Source: Paenibacillus sp. J5C2022
GTDB taxonomy: Bacteria; Bacillota; Bacilli; Paenibacillales; Paenibacillaceae
Length of the DNA: 64,000 nucleotides
Direction of reading: 5' to 3'
NCBI RefSeq assembly: GCF_025567625.1
Contig: NZ_JAOQJC010000028.1
Span: forward strand, 30,643-94,642
A model generated the notes under the pieces. It saw only the letters and a list, made by a program, of their open reading frames with translations, was not told where the DNA came from and made no database searches. The position numbers were made by a program, and so were the translations under genes. Below are positions 34,002 to 42,787 of this stretch, in pieces (the stretch's first letter is position 1; each line of letters begins with the position of its first letter).

Positions 34002-36320
34002 TCATTCCGTAAGATTGCCATGATTTTTTCGCCATACCGCAGGGGAAACCCCATGTTTTTTGGAGAATGCGCGGTAAAATGTATTTTCACTGCCAAATCC
34101 GCATTCCTTCAGGACGCTGCTATTGGGAGCATCGGTTTCAAGCAGCAACCGCTCCGCTTTGGCCACTCGCTTCTCTTCGATATATTTGCTCAGACTCTTC
34201 CCGGTTTGCTCCTTCACAAAGGCATAGACATATTTCTCGGAGATCATAAGCTGATCCGCGATGCCGCTGGCTGATAGGGCAGAATCGGCCAGATGCGTAT
34301 CAATAAACGCCAGCATATCCTCTTTCAGCTTTTCATTGTTGCTTTTTCGATGATTGGATACAGTCTCGCATAGTCGTATTGCAATAAGCATTAATTCATT
34401 CATTAATTTGTTCACATCACTGGCTTGATGGAATTCCGGCATGGATAGAGCCGAACCCTCCTCGGACTTCTTCTTATCATTAAATATCGCTTCATTCGCA
34501 TTCGAGACGGTCTGCCTGAACAAGTAATACACCTGAGTCCTCTCTTGCTCCGACGGCGCGTACGCAGCCAGCTCATTCATACTGTCTTGGAACATCTGCG
34601 ATACAAGTTTGCTCTCCCCGGCTATGATTGCATCATAAAGCTTTAGCAATAAGGTCAGCTCAAAGATCATCTTATCTTCGGCGGCATCCCCCGGTTTGTA
34701 ATCAAACGTATACACACCGCTCGAGACTTCATTTTCATTCGTATTTAAAGCGTGGACAGCTTGTCCGTAAGTACTCTTCGCAGTCTTGATTCCCGAGGCA
34801 ACAGAGCTAATCCCTGCATTAATCTTAAGCGGGAAAGGCGAATTGTTCGTCATCATCCGAATCAACTGGGAGAATCGCTCTTTCAAGTGCTGAGCCCCGC
34901 ATTCCTCCGGTTCATGCAAGAAAATGACAAAAGTATATTCGCGTACATGCTGGCTGATTGTCATAAACTCATATGGAAGCCATTCTCGAAGCGCTTCCGC
35001 AAACTCCAAACCTATATTTTGCTGTACCGATAGATCGAGGTGCAGCGATTCCGCGAATTCAAATTCCACCTTGACGATACAGAAGCGGTCAAACTGCTGC
35101 CCGAAGTAGCTTCTCACCTCTAGCATCTCTTTTTCCGTGTGAGCACCGAGAATGATCAGATGCTTTAATATTGAGCTTTTCATGGAATGATTCAATGCAT
35201 CAAGCTTCTTGAGCTGCTCTTCATTCAACGTAGTGATCGTCGAAAAAGCATGATTAATATAGGAATACTCATTACTGATAGAATAAGCGGTCTTCATTGA
35301 TTTGGATGCTGCATCGACCAGCTTCTTCAACCAAAGCGTCTCCTTCATGGAATAAAGCAAGGACAAGAGCAGAATCACCAGCGTACCTCCGATTGCATAG
35401 TACAGAACGAGATTCAGTAAGGAATTTACTTGATCCTGAAAGGTATGCAGCGGAATGCCCACGACGGTGCTTAACCCAAGCATATCGCTCTTATGAGTCA
35501 GCGTGATGTACTTGTCCGAGGCTACCGTCACCTCATCCAGATTGCGAACGTCGCCGAGCGCTTCACTGCCCGGGTAGTTGGATGACATCAAAATCTGTTG
35601 GTTCTGATCGGTAATATAAGCGAAGGAATTCTCCCGTTGGTCCTCATGAAGAATCTTGCCGATAATATCCTCTTGATTGAATACAATCGCCAGAACACTC
35701 TCCTGATCGATCCCATTGAAGTAGGAATTATTAATAAACGCTGTCATCCCTTGAAACTCGCCTTGACGATAATAAGTTGAAGTAATCCCCTTGGCGGGCA
35801 TGAGTTTTTCGCTGTATTTCTCCTCATACATCATACTGCGCCATTCTTCCGCAGAGAGGCCCGAATAGCCAAGGAAGCGGCCGTATACATTCTCGTAATT
35901 ATCCGATGCGAAATAATTGGATATAAAAACCGGATTTTCTTTGAAAGTAATATATATATTGGAGAACAGGTCATTTGTAAGAGACAGGCTTCTCAGTTTT
36001 TTCTGGATCACATTGATATCCACATAATTTTCGCTCGGCGGAGGTCCATCCAAAAAGAACAGCCGTTTGAATTCTCTCTCCTCGCGTAAAAGACTGGTTA
36101 TTTCATAGGATTTCATGATTTGCGATTCCAGCGACTCCATTCCTTCTTTCAGCTTAGTGCCGCTATTGTTAATCGTTAATTGCTTAGCCATTGCATAGGA
36201 TGTATAGTAAAGCGGCACAATCACTAGAGAAAGCACGAACATAATTGAAAAATACTTCATGCATCTCTTCATAAAAATATGAACGGTCTTATGTATTTCT
36301 GTATCCCGTTTTTTCAACAT
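34002..36320 (-). CDS. Membrane-bound AraC-family regulator with extracellular sensor region
   Basis: A 772-residue one-component regulator of the YtdP/YesS kind. One membrane segment (about 20-45) and a second (about 300-320) bracket an extracellular dCache-like sensor region. A cytoplasmic linker and a C-terminal AraC double helix-turn-helix (about 670-772, ISEKYVYAFVKEQTG and GFGSENTFYRAFSKKHGVSP) follow. It is likely to sense an oligosaccharide and activate the ABC importer genes downstream. The start is ATG 36320 after AAGGGGTGGGATC; a longer frame to 36368 would run over a cre site. A cre element lies just upstream. Confidence 0.9.
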   Translation of the reverse strand: MLKKRDTEIHKTVHIFMKRCMKYFSIMFVLSLVIVPLYYTSYAMAKQLTINNSGTKLKEGMESLESQIMKSYEITSLLREEREFKRLFFLDGPPPSENYVDINVIQKKLRSLSLTNDLFSNIYITFKENPVFISNYFASDNYENVYGRFLGYSGLSAEEWRSMMYEEKYSEKLMPAKGITSTYYRQGEFQGMTAFINNSYFNGIDQESVLAIVFNQEDIIGKILHEDQRENSFAYITDQNQQILMSSNYPGSEALGDVRNLDEVTVASDKYITLTHKSDMLGLSTVVGIPLHTFQDQVNSLLNLVLYYAIGGTLVILLLSLLYSMKETLWLKKLVDAASKSMKTAYSISNEYSYINHAFSTITTLNEEQLKKLDALNHSMKSSILKHLIILGAHTEKEMLEVRSYFGQQFDRFCIVKVEFEFAESLHLDLSVQQNIGLEFAEALREWLPYEFMTISQHVREYTFVIFLHEPEECGAQHLKERFSQLIRMMTNNSPFPLKINAGISSVASGIKTAKSTYGQAVHALNTNENEVSSGVYTFDYKPGDAAEDKMIFELTLLLKLYDAIIAGESKLVSQMFQDSMNELAAYAPSEQERTQVYYLFRQTVSNANEAIFNDKKKSEEGSALSMPEFHQASDVNKLMNELMLIAIRLCETVSNHRKSNNEKLKEDMLAFIDTHLADSALSASGIADQLMISEKYVYAFVKEQTGKSLSKYIEEKRVAKAERLLLETDAPNSSVLKECGFGSENTFYRAFSKKHGVSPAVWRKNHGNLTE

Positions 36321-36336
36321 GATCCCACCCCTTATT

Positions 36337-36350
36337 TGTAAGCGCTTCCG
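36337..36350 (-). promoter_or_regulatory. cre site before the AraC regulator
   Basis: TGTAAGCGCTTCCG matches the CcpA cre consensus TGWAARCGYTWNCW at all but the last base and one internal W. It sits 17 nt upstream of the regulator start, so CcpA binding would block transcription or elongation. Confidence 0.75.
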
Positions 36351-36503
36351 TAAAAGTGAATGACACACTGCTAGTGTGAAAGGATGACGCTAATTATGAA
36401 GTATAAGTAAAAAGTTGGTGGAAAGCAATTAGTAATGGGAAGCGTTGGAAAAGAAGCAGCACATCAAGTGTTTGAGAGATTCTGTCCTAACAAATTTATC
36501 GTA

Positions 36504-36542
36504 GAAAAAAAGCCACATGGAGCAGTTACACTCGCATGTGGC
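36504..36542 (-). terminator. Terminator of the split-barrel glycosidase gene
   Basis: Minus-strand arms GCCACATG and CATGTGGC with a 15-nt loop, then eight T. It is about 160 nt past the stop at 36701; nothing else is seen in the gap 36351-36700. Confidence 0.85.
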
Positions 36543-36700
36543 AGCATTTTGTTCGAATGAGGCACGATACTCTCTTTGCGATTATCTCTAGATACCTATA
36601 AAAGGGGACAGATCAATTCCATATTGTTTTAAAATTTGCTGAAGAAGTGCAATTATGAATAACAATATTAATACGTGACCGCGGCATTAAAGGCCAGATT

Positions 36701-38824
36701 CTAAGGGGACGACGGCAAAGCGTACAATCTGCCTTCTCCCGGAGCAAAGGCGGACGACATCGCTCCAGTGGCCGGGTTGTAATTCGTAGCCACTTCGCCT
36801 CCCGTCGTTTTGGAGATTTCCGTTACCGTGCTTGGTTTAGGCGAAAGCGTAAACGAGATGGTTCTCGAATTGACGGTATCCCGGTTGGTCACCATGACAA
36901 ATTGGCGTCCATCGGCATCCGTCGAGTATCCGATTACTAACGGATCCGAAGGATTAGACGGCTGAAGGAAAAAGCTCGAAGGCAGCGCGGTCGTGCCCGC
37001 GGGCAGCGTTCCGGTATGATATACGGCCTTGGATGTCAGCGACAATAGCTTAGGTCCAAGTTTCAACACCTCCGCGTTAATATTTTGCGCGTACGTATAC
37101 GAGGCGTTCTTGGTCCCGTTCGGCAGCAGAATGCCGTCATGGAAAGGTTCTCCTTGCCCGGATGGAGTCTCGTAGGTGAAGTAATTGATGCCTTTGGCCC
37201 CGTAGGCGAGGCTCGTGTACACTTGGTACCTCATTTCCCCTTCCGTAGGCGCTCTAAGCACCCCCGTGATCCCAACGGATTGAATATAGGTCCAAAAATC
37301 GATCGATGCCTCCAGGGATTGCCTGCGAATAATTTCCATATTCGAATAATAATCGGTGCTGATTCCGCCGCTTGCGCCGAACGGATAATGATCGTACATA
37401 AGGAAATCGGGGTCTTTGCTAGCCCAGCGGTAGACGTAATCTTCATAGGAAAAAGCGGTCAGGTTTTGATTAAGGGTAAACCAGAAATCGCCGTCCGAAG
37501 GACTGTCCGCCACGTAAGCCGTACCATCTTTCTCCCATTCCGTTCCACTCGTCGACTTCACGACCCAACCGACGGAATTGTCCCCGCCTCCTCCATGGGT
37601 AAGCTCCCAGTAATAGGTTGTATTCGGGCTTACGGCCGCATTCAAAGTAAACTGCGGATAATTCGTGCTCGCTCCCGATAATGTCTGCTGCGCGATCAAC
37701 GTTGTTTTGGCGGGAGAATTCCACAGCTTCAGAGCTAAAGGTTCGTTCGTCCCCCATTGATTCTTGTCGATATACAATTGAATCGTCGATATTGTTGTCG
37801 TCTTCGAATTGGTTTTAAAGGATTGCCCTACAGACTGAGCAGGATTTACGAATACCCCTGTTTGCCCGCCGAAGCCGAGGTTGACTGCATAGGTCGGAAG
37901 CAAATTCACGTACGTTAAATGATTCGGATCCGCTGCCCTGATCTTCTCGATCGTGCTTTGCAAACCGACCATCTTTGCGGCCGAAGGTTCATCGACAAGA
38001 TGATAGCCTAAGAAAGCTCCGTTCGTTTTATAGTGGTTGGTAATTTGTGCGATATCGGCCGCATACGGCTCGGCGCCTCCGATAAACATGCTACGGGCGT
38101 AATGGAGATTAAACCACAAATCGTGACTCGCCTGGGCTACGCCGTCCCGATAAGCGGTTCCTCCGCTATATGCATCGGAAGTATGATAGATCACATAACT
38201 TTGAGCCAATGGCCCGTCGGAGGTCAACTCCATGTAATACGTGGTATTCGGTGCAAGCCATTTATAAAAATAAAAGGTTGGGTGGATCGTACCCGCGGGT
38301 CCGGTTATCGATGAAATTCCGATCAGAGTCGTCTTGCCTGGCGAATTGTAGAGCTTTAACGTCATCTTCTGACCGGCGGCCGGCAGATTTTCATCCATGA
38401 ATAACTCAATGGTATCGATAGCGATATCCGGAGTATTCGGAGTCGTGAACGTTTGCCCGAACGAATGACCGTAGTTGAGAAAATCTCCTCCGTCGCCGCG
38501 ATTTTGCAATTCGTAAAACTTATACGAGTCCAGCCTTTCTTCCTGTACGACGCACTTTAAGCCATTAGCGGCACACTGCGCCAATGCGGCGTCGTTAAAG
38601 GTTTGATTGATAACGCCGTTCGTCAAAAGAACGTAGGTCGCATTCATGTCCTTTATCTGTTTGTAATTTTCGAACGTCGTGTCCTGAGGACTCGGCGACC
38701 AGAAAATCCCGATGGGAAACGGGGCGACCTTCGGATCGGATATCACTGCTTGGGCGGAAGAAACGGTAGAGAAAACGAAAATCGTCACCAATAGGCCTAG
38801 AAGGAAAGGTGACTTTTTTCTCAT
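36701..38824 (-). CDS. Secreted glycoside hydrolase-like protein with two inserted beta domains
   Basis: A 707-residue exported protein (signal peptide 1-26, ending SSAQA). It resembles clan GH-A/GH42-like TIM-barrel enzymes: barrel-type segments FPIGIFWSPS, GYHLVDEPS near residue 275 and INYFTYETPSGQGEPF near 552 supply candidate catalytic Glu residues. Two related domains of about 130 residues interrupt the barrel (about 117-250 and 320-455). Both read (F/V)GQ(S/T)F..T, L(K/R)L(Y/W)NSP.KTTLI, PNTTYY.ELT and GTAY.(D)G/W.TLN-like, and probably bind carbohydrate. The C-terminal 90 residues are a beta domain. Its start has a perfect AAAGGAGGTCATTTT site and a cre-like element upstream. Substrate unknown. 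Confidence 0.75.
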   Translation of the reverse strand: MRKKSPFLLGLLVTIFVFSTVSSAQAVISDPKVAPFPIGIFWSPSPQDTTFENYKQIKDMNATYVLLTNGVINQTFNDAALAQCAANGLKCVVQEERLDSYKFYELQNRGDGGDFLNYGHSFGQTFTTPNTPDIAIDTIELFMDENLPAAGQKMTLKLYNSPGKTTLIGISSITGPAGTIHPTFYFYKWLAPNTTYYMELTSDGPLAQSYVIYHTSDAYSGGTAYRDGVAQASHDLWFNLHYARSMFIGGAEPYAADIAQITNHYKTNGAFLGYHLVDEPSAAKMVGLQSTIEKIRAADPNHLTYVNLLPTYAVNLGFGGQTGVFVNPAQSVGQSFKTNSKTTTISTIQLYIDKNQWGTNEPLALKLWNSPAKTTLIAQQTLSGASTNYPQFTLNAAVSPNTTYYWELTHGGGGDNSVGWVVKSTSGTEWEKDGTAYVADSPSDGDFWFTLNQNLTAFSYEDYVYRWASKDPDFLMYDHYPFGASGGISTDYYSNMEIIRRQSLEASIDFWTYIQSVGITGVLRAPTEGEMRYQVYTSLAYGAKGINYFTYETPSGQGEPFHDGILLPNGTKNASYTYAQNINAEVLKLGPKLLSLTSKAVYHTGTLPAGTTALPSSFFLQPSNPSDPLVIGYSTDADGRQFVMVTNRDTVNSRTISFTLSPKPSTVTEISKTTGGEVATNYNPATGAMSSAFAPGEGRLYALPSSP

Positions 38825-38842
38825 AAAATGACCTCCTTTTAT

Positions 38843-38856
38843 TGAGAACGCTTTCC
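38843..38856 (-). promoter_or_regulatory. cre-like site before the split-barrel glycosidase
   Basis: GGAAAGCGTTCTCA on the minus strand matches the cre consensus at 12 of 14 positions and lies 19 nt before the ATG, overlapping the ribosome-binding region. Confidence 0.55.
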
Positions 38857-38995
38857 AAACCCGGCTCACACTCTTCTTTAACAAGAATAGGGCAACCGCT
38901 TCATCGGATATAGGAATATTTTTACCGGATTCATTGGACTTTTTTGCAGATCAAGCCGTGGGACGACGAGAAGGAGCTGTTCTAGCTATATAGGA

Positions 38996-40717
38996 CTATT
39001 CCAAATCCGGAATGGTTTTCAAGTTGTTCGTTCTTTCCTCAGAGATTTCGTCGTAGCCCAGTTTCCTTTCTGTTTCTTGCCACTTGGCGATGATATCCCG
39101 GATTTCTTCCTCAGATTTCGCTAACACGCTAGAGACGACCATGTCTTTCCACCGGGTCGCGTAGCCTGCGCCCTTTTTCAATTCGATCGGTCCGGGGAGG
39201 ACGTAAGGGGCTTTATCCGTAATATAGGTATAGACCGGCTCTCCCTGTACGTAACCCATGTTTTTCAAGGTTTCGACGACGTCCGCCCTTTTGTCGTAAG
39301 CGGTTGGAGCGTAGTAATTCGCCTGGAGATCGTAGTTCGGCGTCGGGCTGTAGTACCAGATCCCTTCGGGGATTTTTTCGGTAAGACTTCCTTTGAATTT
39401 ATCCGCTGCTGCTTGCGTCTCTACGATCTTGTTGTCCGCGTCGTACTCCCAGTCGATGCCTTCCTGCCCGAAGGTCGTCAGTTTCCAACCTTCTTCCCCC
39501 ATCGTGTATTCCATGTACTTGATGAAGGCATTCAAGTTTTCCTCGCTGATGCTCTTCTTAATGATCCAGTAAGAGTTGACTCCCAGCATGGCTTTTCTGA
39601 CGAAATCCGTATTCAACGATGGATTTGTCTTGCTACTGAACACGGTCGTTCCGACGAACAGCCCCTTCGGATTCACGCTCGCCAAGCTATCGTTGACCGT
39701 CATGACGTGGGTGCCCCAAGTTCCGAACAATCCCACTCGGCCGCTGGACGCCTTCTCGATATATTGTCCGTACTTCATCGTCAAACTTTCCTTGTCAATC
39801 AAGCCCTCTTTAAAGAGCGAATTGTAATACGCTAGGAATTCGAACAGATTTTCCGTGAATACCATATCGTGCCGTTTGACCTTGCCGTCGCTCTTATCCG
39901 TAAACCAATCGTTTAATCCGACCGTCACGTTGCCGGAGCCCGCATAGGAATATTCCGGATTATCGAACATGTATTTATTGTTCCAGAACATCTCTCCGAA
40001 ATCGATGGAAGGGATAACCTTCTGCCCGTCGGGCAATTTGATGTTATCACGGAAAGCGATCAACGTATCCCGCAATTCGTCAGTTGTCTTGGGCATAGGA
40101 AGGCCAAGCTGATCCAGCCAATCCTTACGAATGAGCGGCGCGGTAGCCGGCTTGGTTCCCCTCGGCGATTCGAAATTTTGGGGAGCTCGGAACAGCTTCC
40201 CAGTTTCTACGTCCGTGCTGATCGGCAGAAGCTGGCTAACTTGCGCCTTATAGTTCGGCATCCGATCGAGGATTTCGTTCCAGTCCAACAGAATGTCGTT
40301 CCGTCCCAGCGAATCGATCGTTTGCGCCGCCAGCGTAGAGCTTGTCGTCATTAAGATATCCGGCATGTCCGTCGCTTTGGTGGCCGCCCACAGCTGAAGC
40401 TTCTTGTCGGCTTCGTCGGAGCTTCCCGTCTTCAGGACGTTAAGCTTGACTTTGAACCCCAGCGCCTTCTCGAGCTCCGGTCCAATTCTGTCGCGTGCTT
40501 CGTCGACGGTAGGCCATCCCCAGTTAAACGAGGAAACGAGGAGTTCCGATGGAAGAGCTTCCATCGAGGTTTCCACCGAAGCGGTTGCCTGTTGTGCCGG
40601 CGAGGATGCCGCAGGAGCGGATTCCTTCCCCCCGTCGTTCGTCTTGACGCAGCCGGCCAGAACGCTGGAAGTCGCCAGCGCTAGCGTAGCCAGTGAAACT
40701 ATCATTTTCTTTTTCAT
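38996..40717 (-). CDS. Extracellular sugar-binding lipoprotein of ABC importer 2
   Basis: A 573-residue binding lipoprotein with lipobox LAGC at residue 22 and an Ala/Ser-rich spacer. Family-typical segments include IRKDWLDQLGLPMPKTTDEL and WWNNKYMF-like text. It delivers a sugar ligand to the two permeases encoded just upstream; here the binding protein is the last gene of the operon, opposite to importer 1. AGAGGTTAGCAGAC precedes the ATG. Confidence 0.93.
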   Translation of the reverse strand: MKKKMIVSLATLALATSSVLAGCVKTNDGGKESAPAASSPAQQATASVETSMEALPSELLVSSFNWGWPTVDEARDRIGPELEKALGFKVKLNVLKTGSSDEADKKLQLWAATKATDMPDILMTTSSTLAAQTIDSLGRNDILLDWNEILDRMPNYKAQVSQLLPISTDVETGKLFRAPQNFESPRGTKPATAPLIRKDWLDQLGLPMPKTTDELRDTLIAFRDNIKLPDGQKVIPSIDFGEMFWNNKYMFDNPEYSYAGSGNVTVGLNDWFTDKSDGKVKRHDMVFTENLFEFLAYYNSLFKEGLIDKESLTMKYGQYIEKASSGRVGLFGTWGTHVMTVNDSLASVNPKGLFVGTTVFSSKTNPSLNTDFVRKAMLGVNSYWIIKKSISEENLNAFIKYMEYTMGEEGWKLTTFGQEGIDWEYDADNKIVETQAAADKFKGSLTEKIPEGIWYYSPTPNYDLQANYYAPTAYDKRADVVETLKNMGYVQGEPVYTYITDKAPYVLPGPIELKKGAGYATRWKDMVVSSVLAKSEEEIRDIIAKWQETERKLGYDEISEERTNNLKTIPDLE

Positions 40718-40785
40718 GTCTGCTAACCTCTCCCTATGATTTCATTATATATAAATACCGTTAGGTACTCATACCGTTTGTCCGT

Positions 40786-41667
40786 TTAACCTTTGATCGA
40801 ACCTAGCATCATGCCTTTGACGAAATACTTTTGAAGAAACGGATAGACGACGATAACCGGAACCGTCGTAATAACCAGCATGGCCATTTTGACCGACTCC
40901 GCAGTAACGGTCGCTTTGAAGCCCGAGTCCAGCTTCGAAATGGACGCGATGTTGGAAGCCTCATTGGTTTGAATGATTTTCAGAAGTACGTTCTGGGCGG
41001 TCCAGAGATCTTCGCTTGTCATATAAGTAAATCCGGAAAACCAGTCGTTCCAATGAAACACGCCGATAAACAGCGCAACCGTCGCCAGCACCGGCGTGCT
41101 TAGTGGCATGACGATACGCCAGAAAAGAGAGAAATCGCTCGCTCCATCGATGACAGCGGATTCTTCCAAAGCGGCCGGTAACTCGTTCAAGAAGGTACGA
41201 AGGATCAAGATATGGAAAGTGGCGAGCAAATGCGGCAAGACATAAACCATCACGTTGTTGACCAGGCCCAGCATGTCCATGACGACGTAAGTCGGGATGA
41301 TGCCGCCGGAGAAATACATCGGAATCAGCATCCACCAGGTGAGAAACTTGCCAAAAACGAAGTGCTTCTTCGTTAACGCGAATGCGAACATCGCGGTCAG
41401 GATCAAATGCAGAACGGACCCGGCTATGACCCGAAACAATGTAATTTGGTAAGCGTTCAACAGCTCCGATGTCTTGAAGATCGCTTTATAATTTTCGAAG
41501 GAGAAGGATCTTACCCACAGGTATAGCCCTCCCCGCTGCGCGTCCAGCGGATCATTAAGGGATACGATCAAGACGTAGTAGAACGGATAGATACAGACGA
41601 ACGTGAAGATCAACATAAGGATTCCATTGATCGCCGCGAACGCGTCGAATTTTCGTGTCTTCTTCAT
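40786..41667 (-). CDS. Carbohydrate ABC importer 2 permease (YtcP/LplC type)
   Basis: A 293-residue permease with six hydrophobic segments, EAA loop EESAVIDGASDFSLFW and the group signature YFVKGMMLGSIKG at its end. It starts 15 nt after the preceding permease gene, with GGAGGTAAGCC before the ATG. It is in an operon with its partner permease and the binding protein; the ATPase is missing. Confidence 0.94.
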   Translation of the reverse strand: MKKTRKFDAFAAINGILMLIFTFVCIYPFYYVLIVSLNDPLDAQRGGLYLWVRSFSFENYKAIFKTSELLNAYQITLFRVIAGSVLHLILTAMFAFALTKKHFVFGKFLTWWMLIPMYFSGGIIPTYVVMDMLGLVNNVMVYVLPHLLATFHILILRTFLNELPAALEESAVIDGASDFSLFWRIVMPLSTPVLATVALFIGVFHWNDWFSGFTYMTSEDLWTAQNVLLKIIQTNEASNIASISKLDSGFKATVTAESVKMAMLVITTVPVIVVYPFLQKYFVKGMMLGSIKG

Positions 41668-41682
41668 GGCTTACCTCCGAAA

Positions 41683-42597
41683 TCAAATGATGGAATCACT
41701 CTTGGCGGCTTTCGCCAAATAATTGCAGACGATGAACAAGGCCAGACCGATAATGGCTTGGAAGATACCCATGGCCGTTCCGATCGAATACCCCATTAAG
41801 CCCATATCCTTCAAGTATCGAAGAACGAGCGTGTCCAGAATTTCGGCCTGCTGCTGAACGGTCACGTTCGACATCGTCCACATTTGATCTTGACCCGCCT
41901 TTAACAGGTTCGAGGCGTTCAGAATAAACATGAGCACGATCGTGTTTTTGATCCCCGGGAGAGAGATGTGCCAGATCTGCCTGAACCGGCTGGCTCCATC
42001 CACCTTGGCTGCCTCGTACTGCTGGACGTCGATCGCGGACAAAGACGCGATAAAGATAATTGCGCTGAACCCCATGTTTTTCCATGCCTCGGTAAATAGA
42101 ATGATCGGATAGAAAGCGTTCTTATCCGCTAAGAAATAAAACGGCTCTTTCAGGACCCCAAGGGAGACGAGCAGATCGTTCACAACTCCACCGTCGATGG
42201 ACAAGAGCTTATACCAGATCCCCGCCGCGATGACCCAAGAGACGAAATACGGCAAATAGGAGGTCGTTTGAACGAATTTCCTGAACCATCCCTTGTTGAT
42301 TTCGTTGAGCAAAAGGGCAAATACGACCGTGGCCGGGAAGAGCACAATCATTTTCATCACACTGATTAGGATCGTGTTCCGGAGCGCGTTATTAAAATCG
42401 GGCATATCGAATAACGTTCTGAAATTATCGAATCCGACGAAGTCGCTTCGGAACACGCCTTTGAAGACGTCGAAGTCCTGAAAAGAAATGACGACGCCGT
42501 ACATCGGCAAATAGGAAAACACGAGAAAGAACAGAAATCCGGGTAATGCGAACGCGATCAACCATTTTTGACGATAAAGCTTGTTCATACCTTTCAC
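41683..42597 (-). CDS. Carbohydrate ABC importer 2 permease (LplB/YteP type)
   Basis: A 304-residue permease, first gene of importer 2. It opens MKGMNKLYRQKWLIAFALPG, has the FSYLPMYGVVISFQDFD motif of the LplB/YteP group, and an EAA loop EAAKVDGASRFRQ. Six hydrophobic segments. A perfect cre site lies 35 nt upstream, so the whole permease-permease-binding-protein operon should be repressed by CcpA when preferred sugars are present. Confidence 0.94.
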   Translation of the reverse strand: MKGMNKLYRQKWLIAFALPGFLFFLVFSYLPMYGVVISFQDFDVFKGVFRSDFVGFDNFRTLFDMPDFNNALRNTILISVMKMIVLFPATVVFALLLNEINKGWFRKFVQTTSYLPYFVSWVIAAGIWYKLLSIDGGVVNDLLVSLGVLKEPFYFLADKNAFYPIILFTEAWKNMGFSAIIFIASLSAIDVQQYEAAKVDGASRFRQIWHISLPGIKNTIVLMFILNASNLLKAGQDQMWTMSNVTVQQQAEILDTLVLRYLKDMGLMGYSIGTAMGIFQAIIGLALFIVCNYLAKAAKSDSII

Positions 42598-42631
42598 CTG
42601 CTTAGCTGTAAAATAGTTCTCTCAAGAGAAA

Positions 42632-42645
42632 TGTAAGCGCTTTCT
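42632..42645 (-). promoter_or_regulatory. Perfect cre site before ABC importer 2
   Basis: TGTAAGCGCTTTCT matches the CcpA consensus TGWAARCGYTWNCW at every position. It lies between yesN-like and permease genes, 35 nt upstream of the permease ATG. Confidence 0.88.
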
Positions 42646-42787
42646 TAACGAGATGAGCAGGACCGCCCTTTCCGAATTAGCCTTGCTTTCCAAAACGCCG
42701 CTCGGAATGGACTCGACCTACCACCGATTACGCCTTGCTTGTACTTCTACTTTATCGTACTGAGCAACTGCTTATCTTGTACGAATT

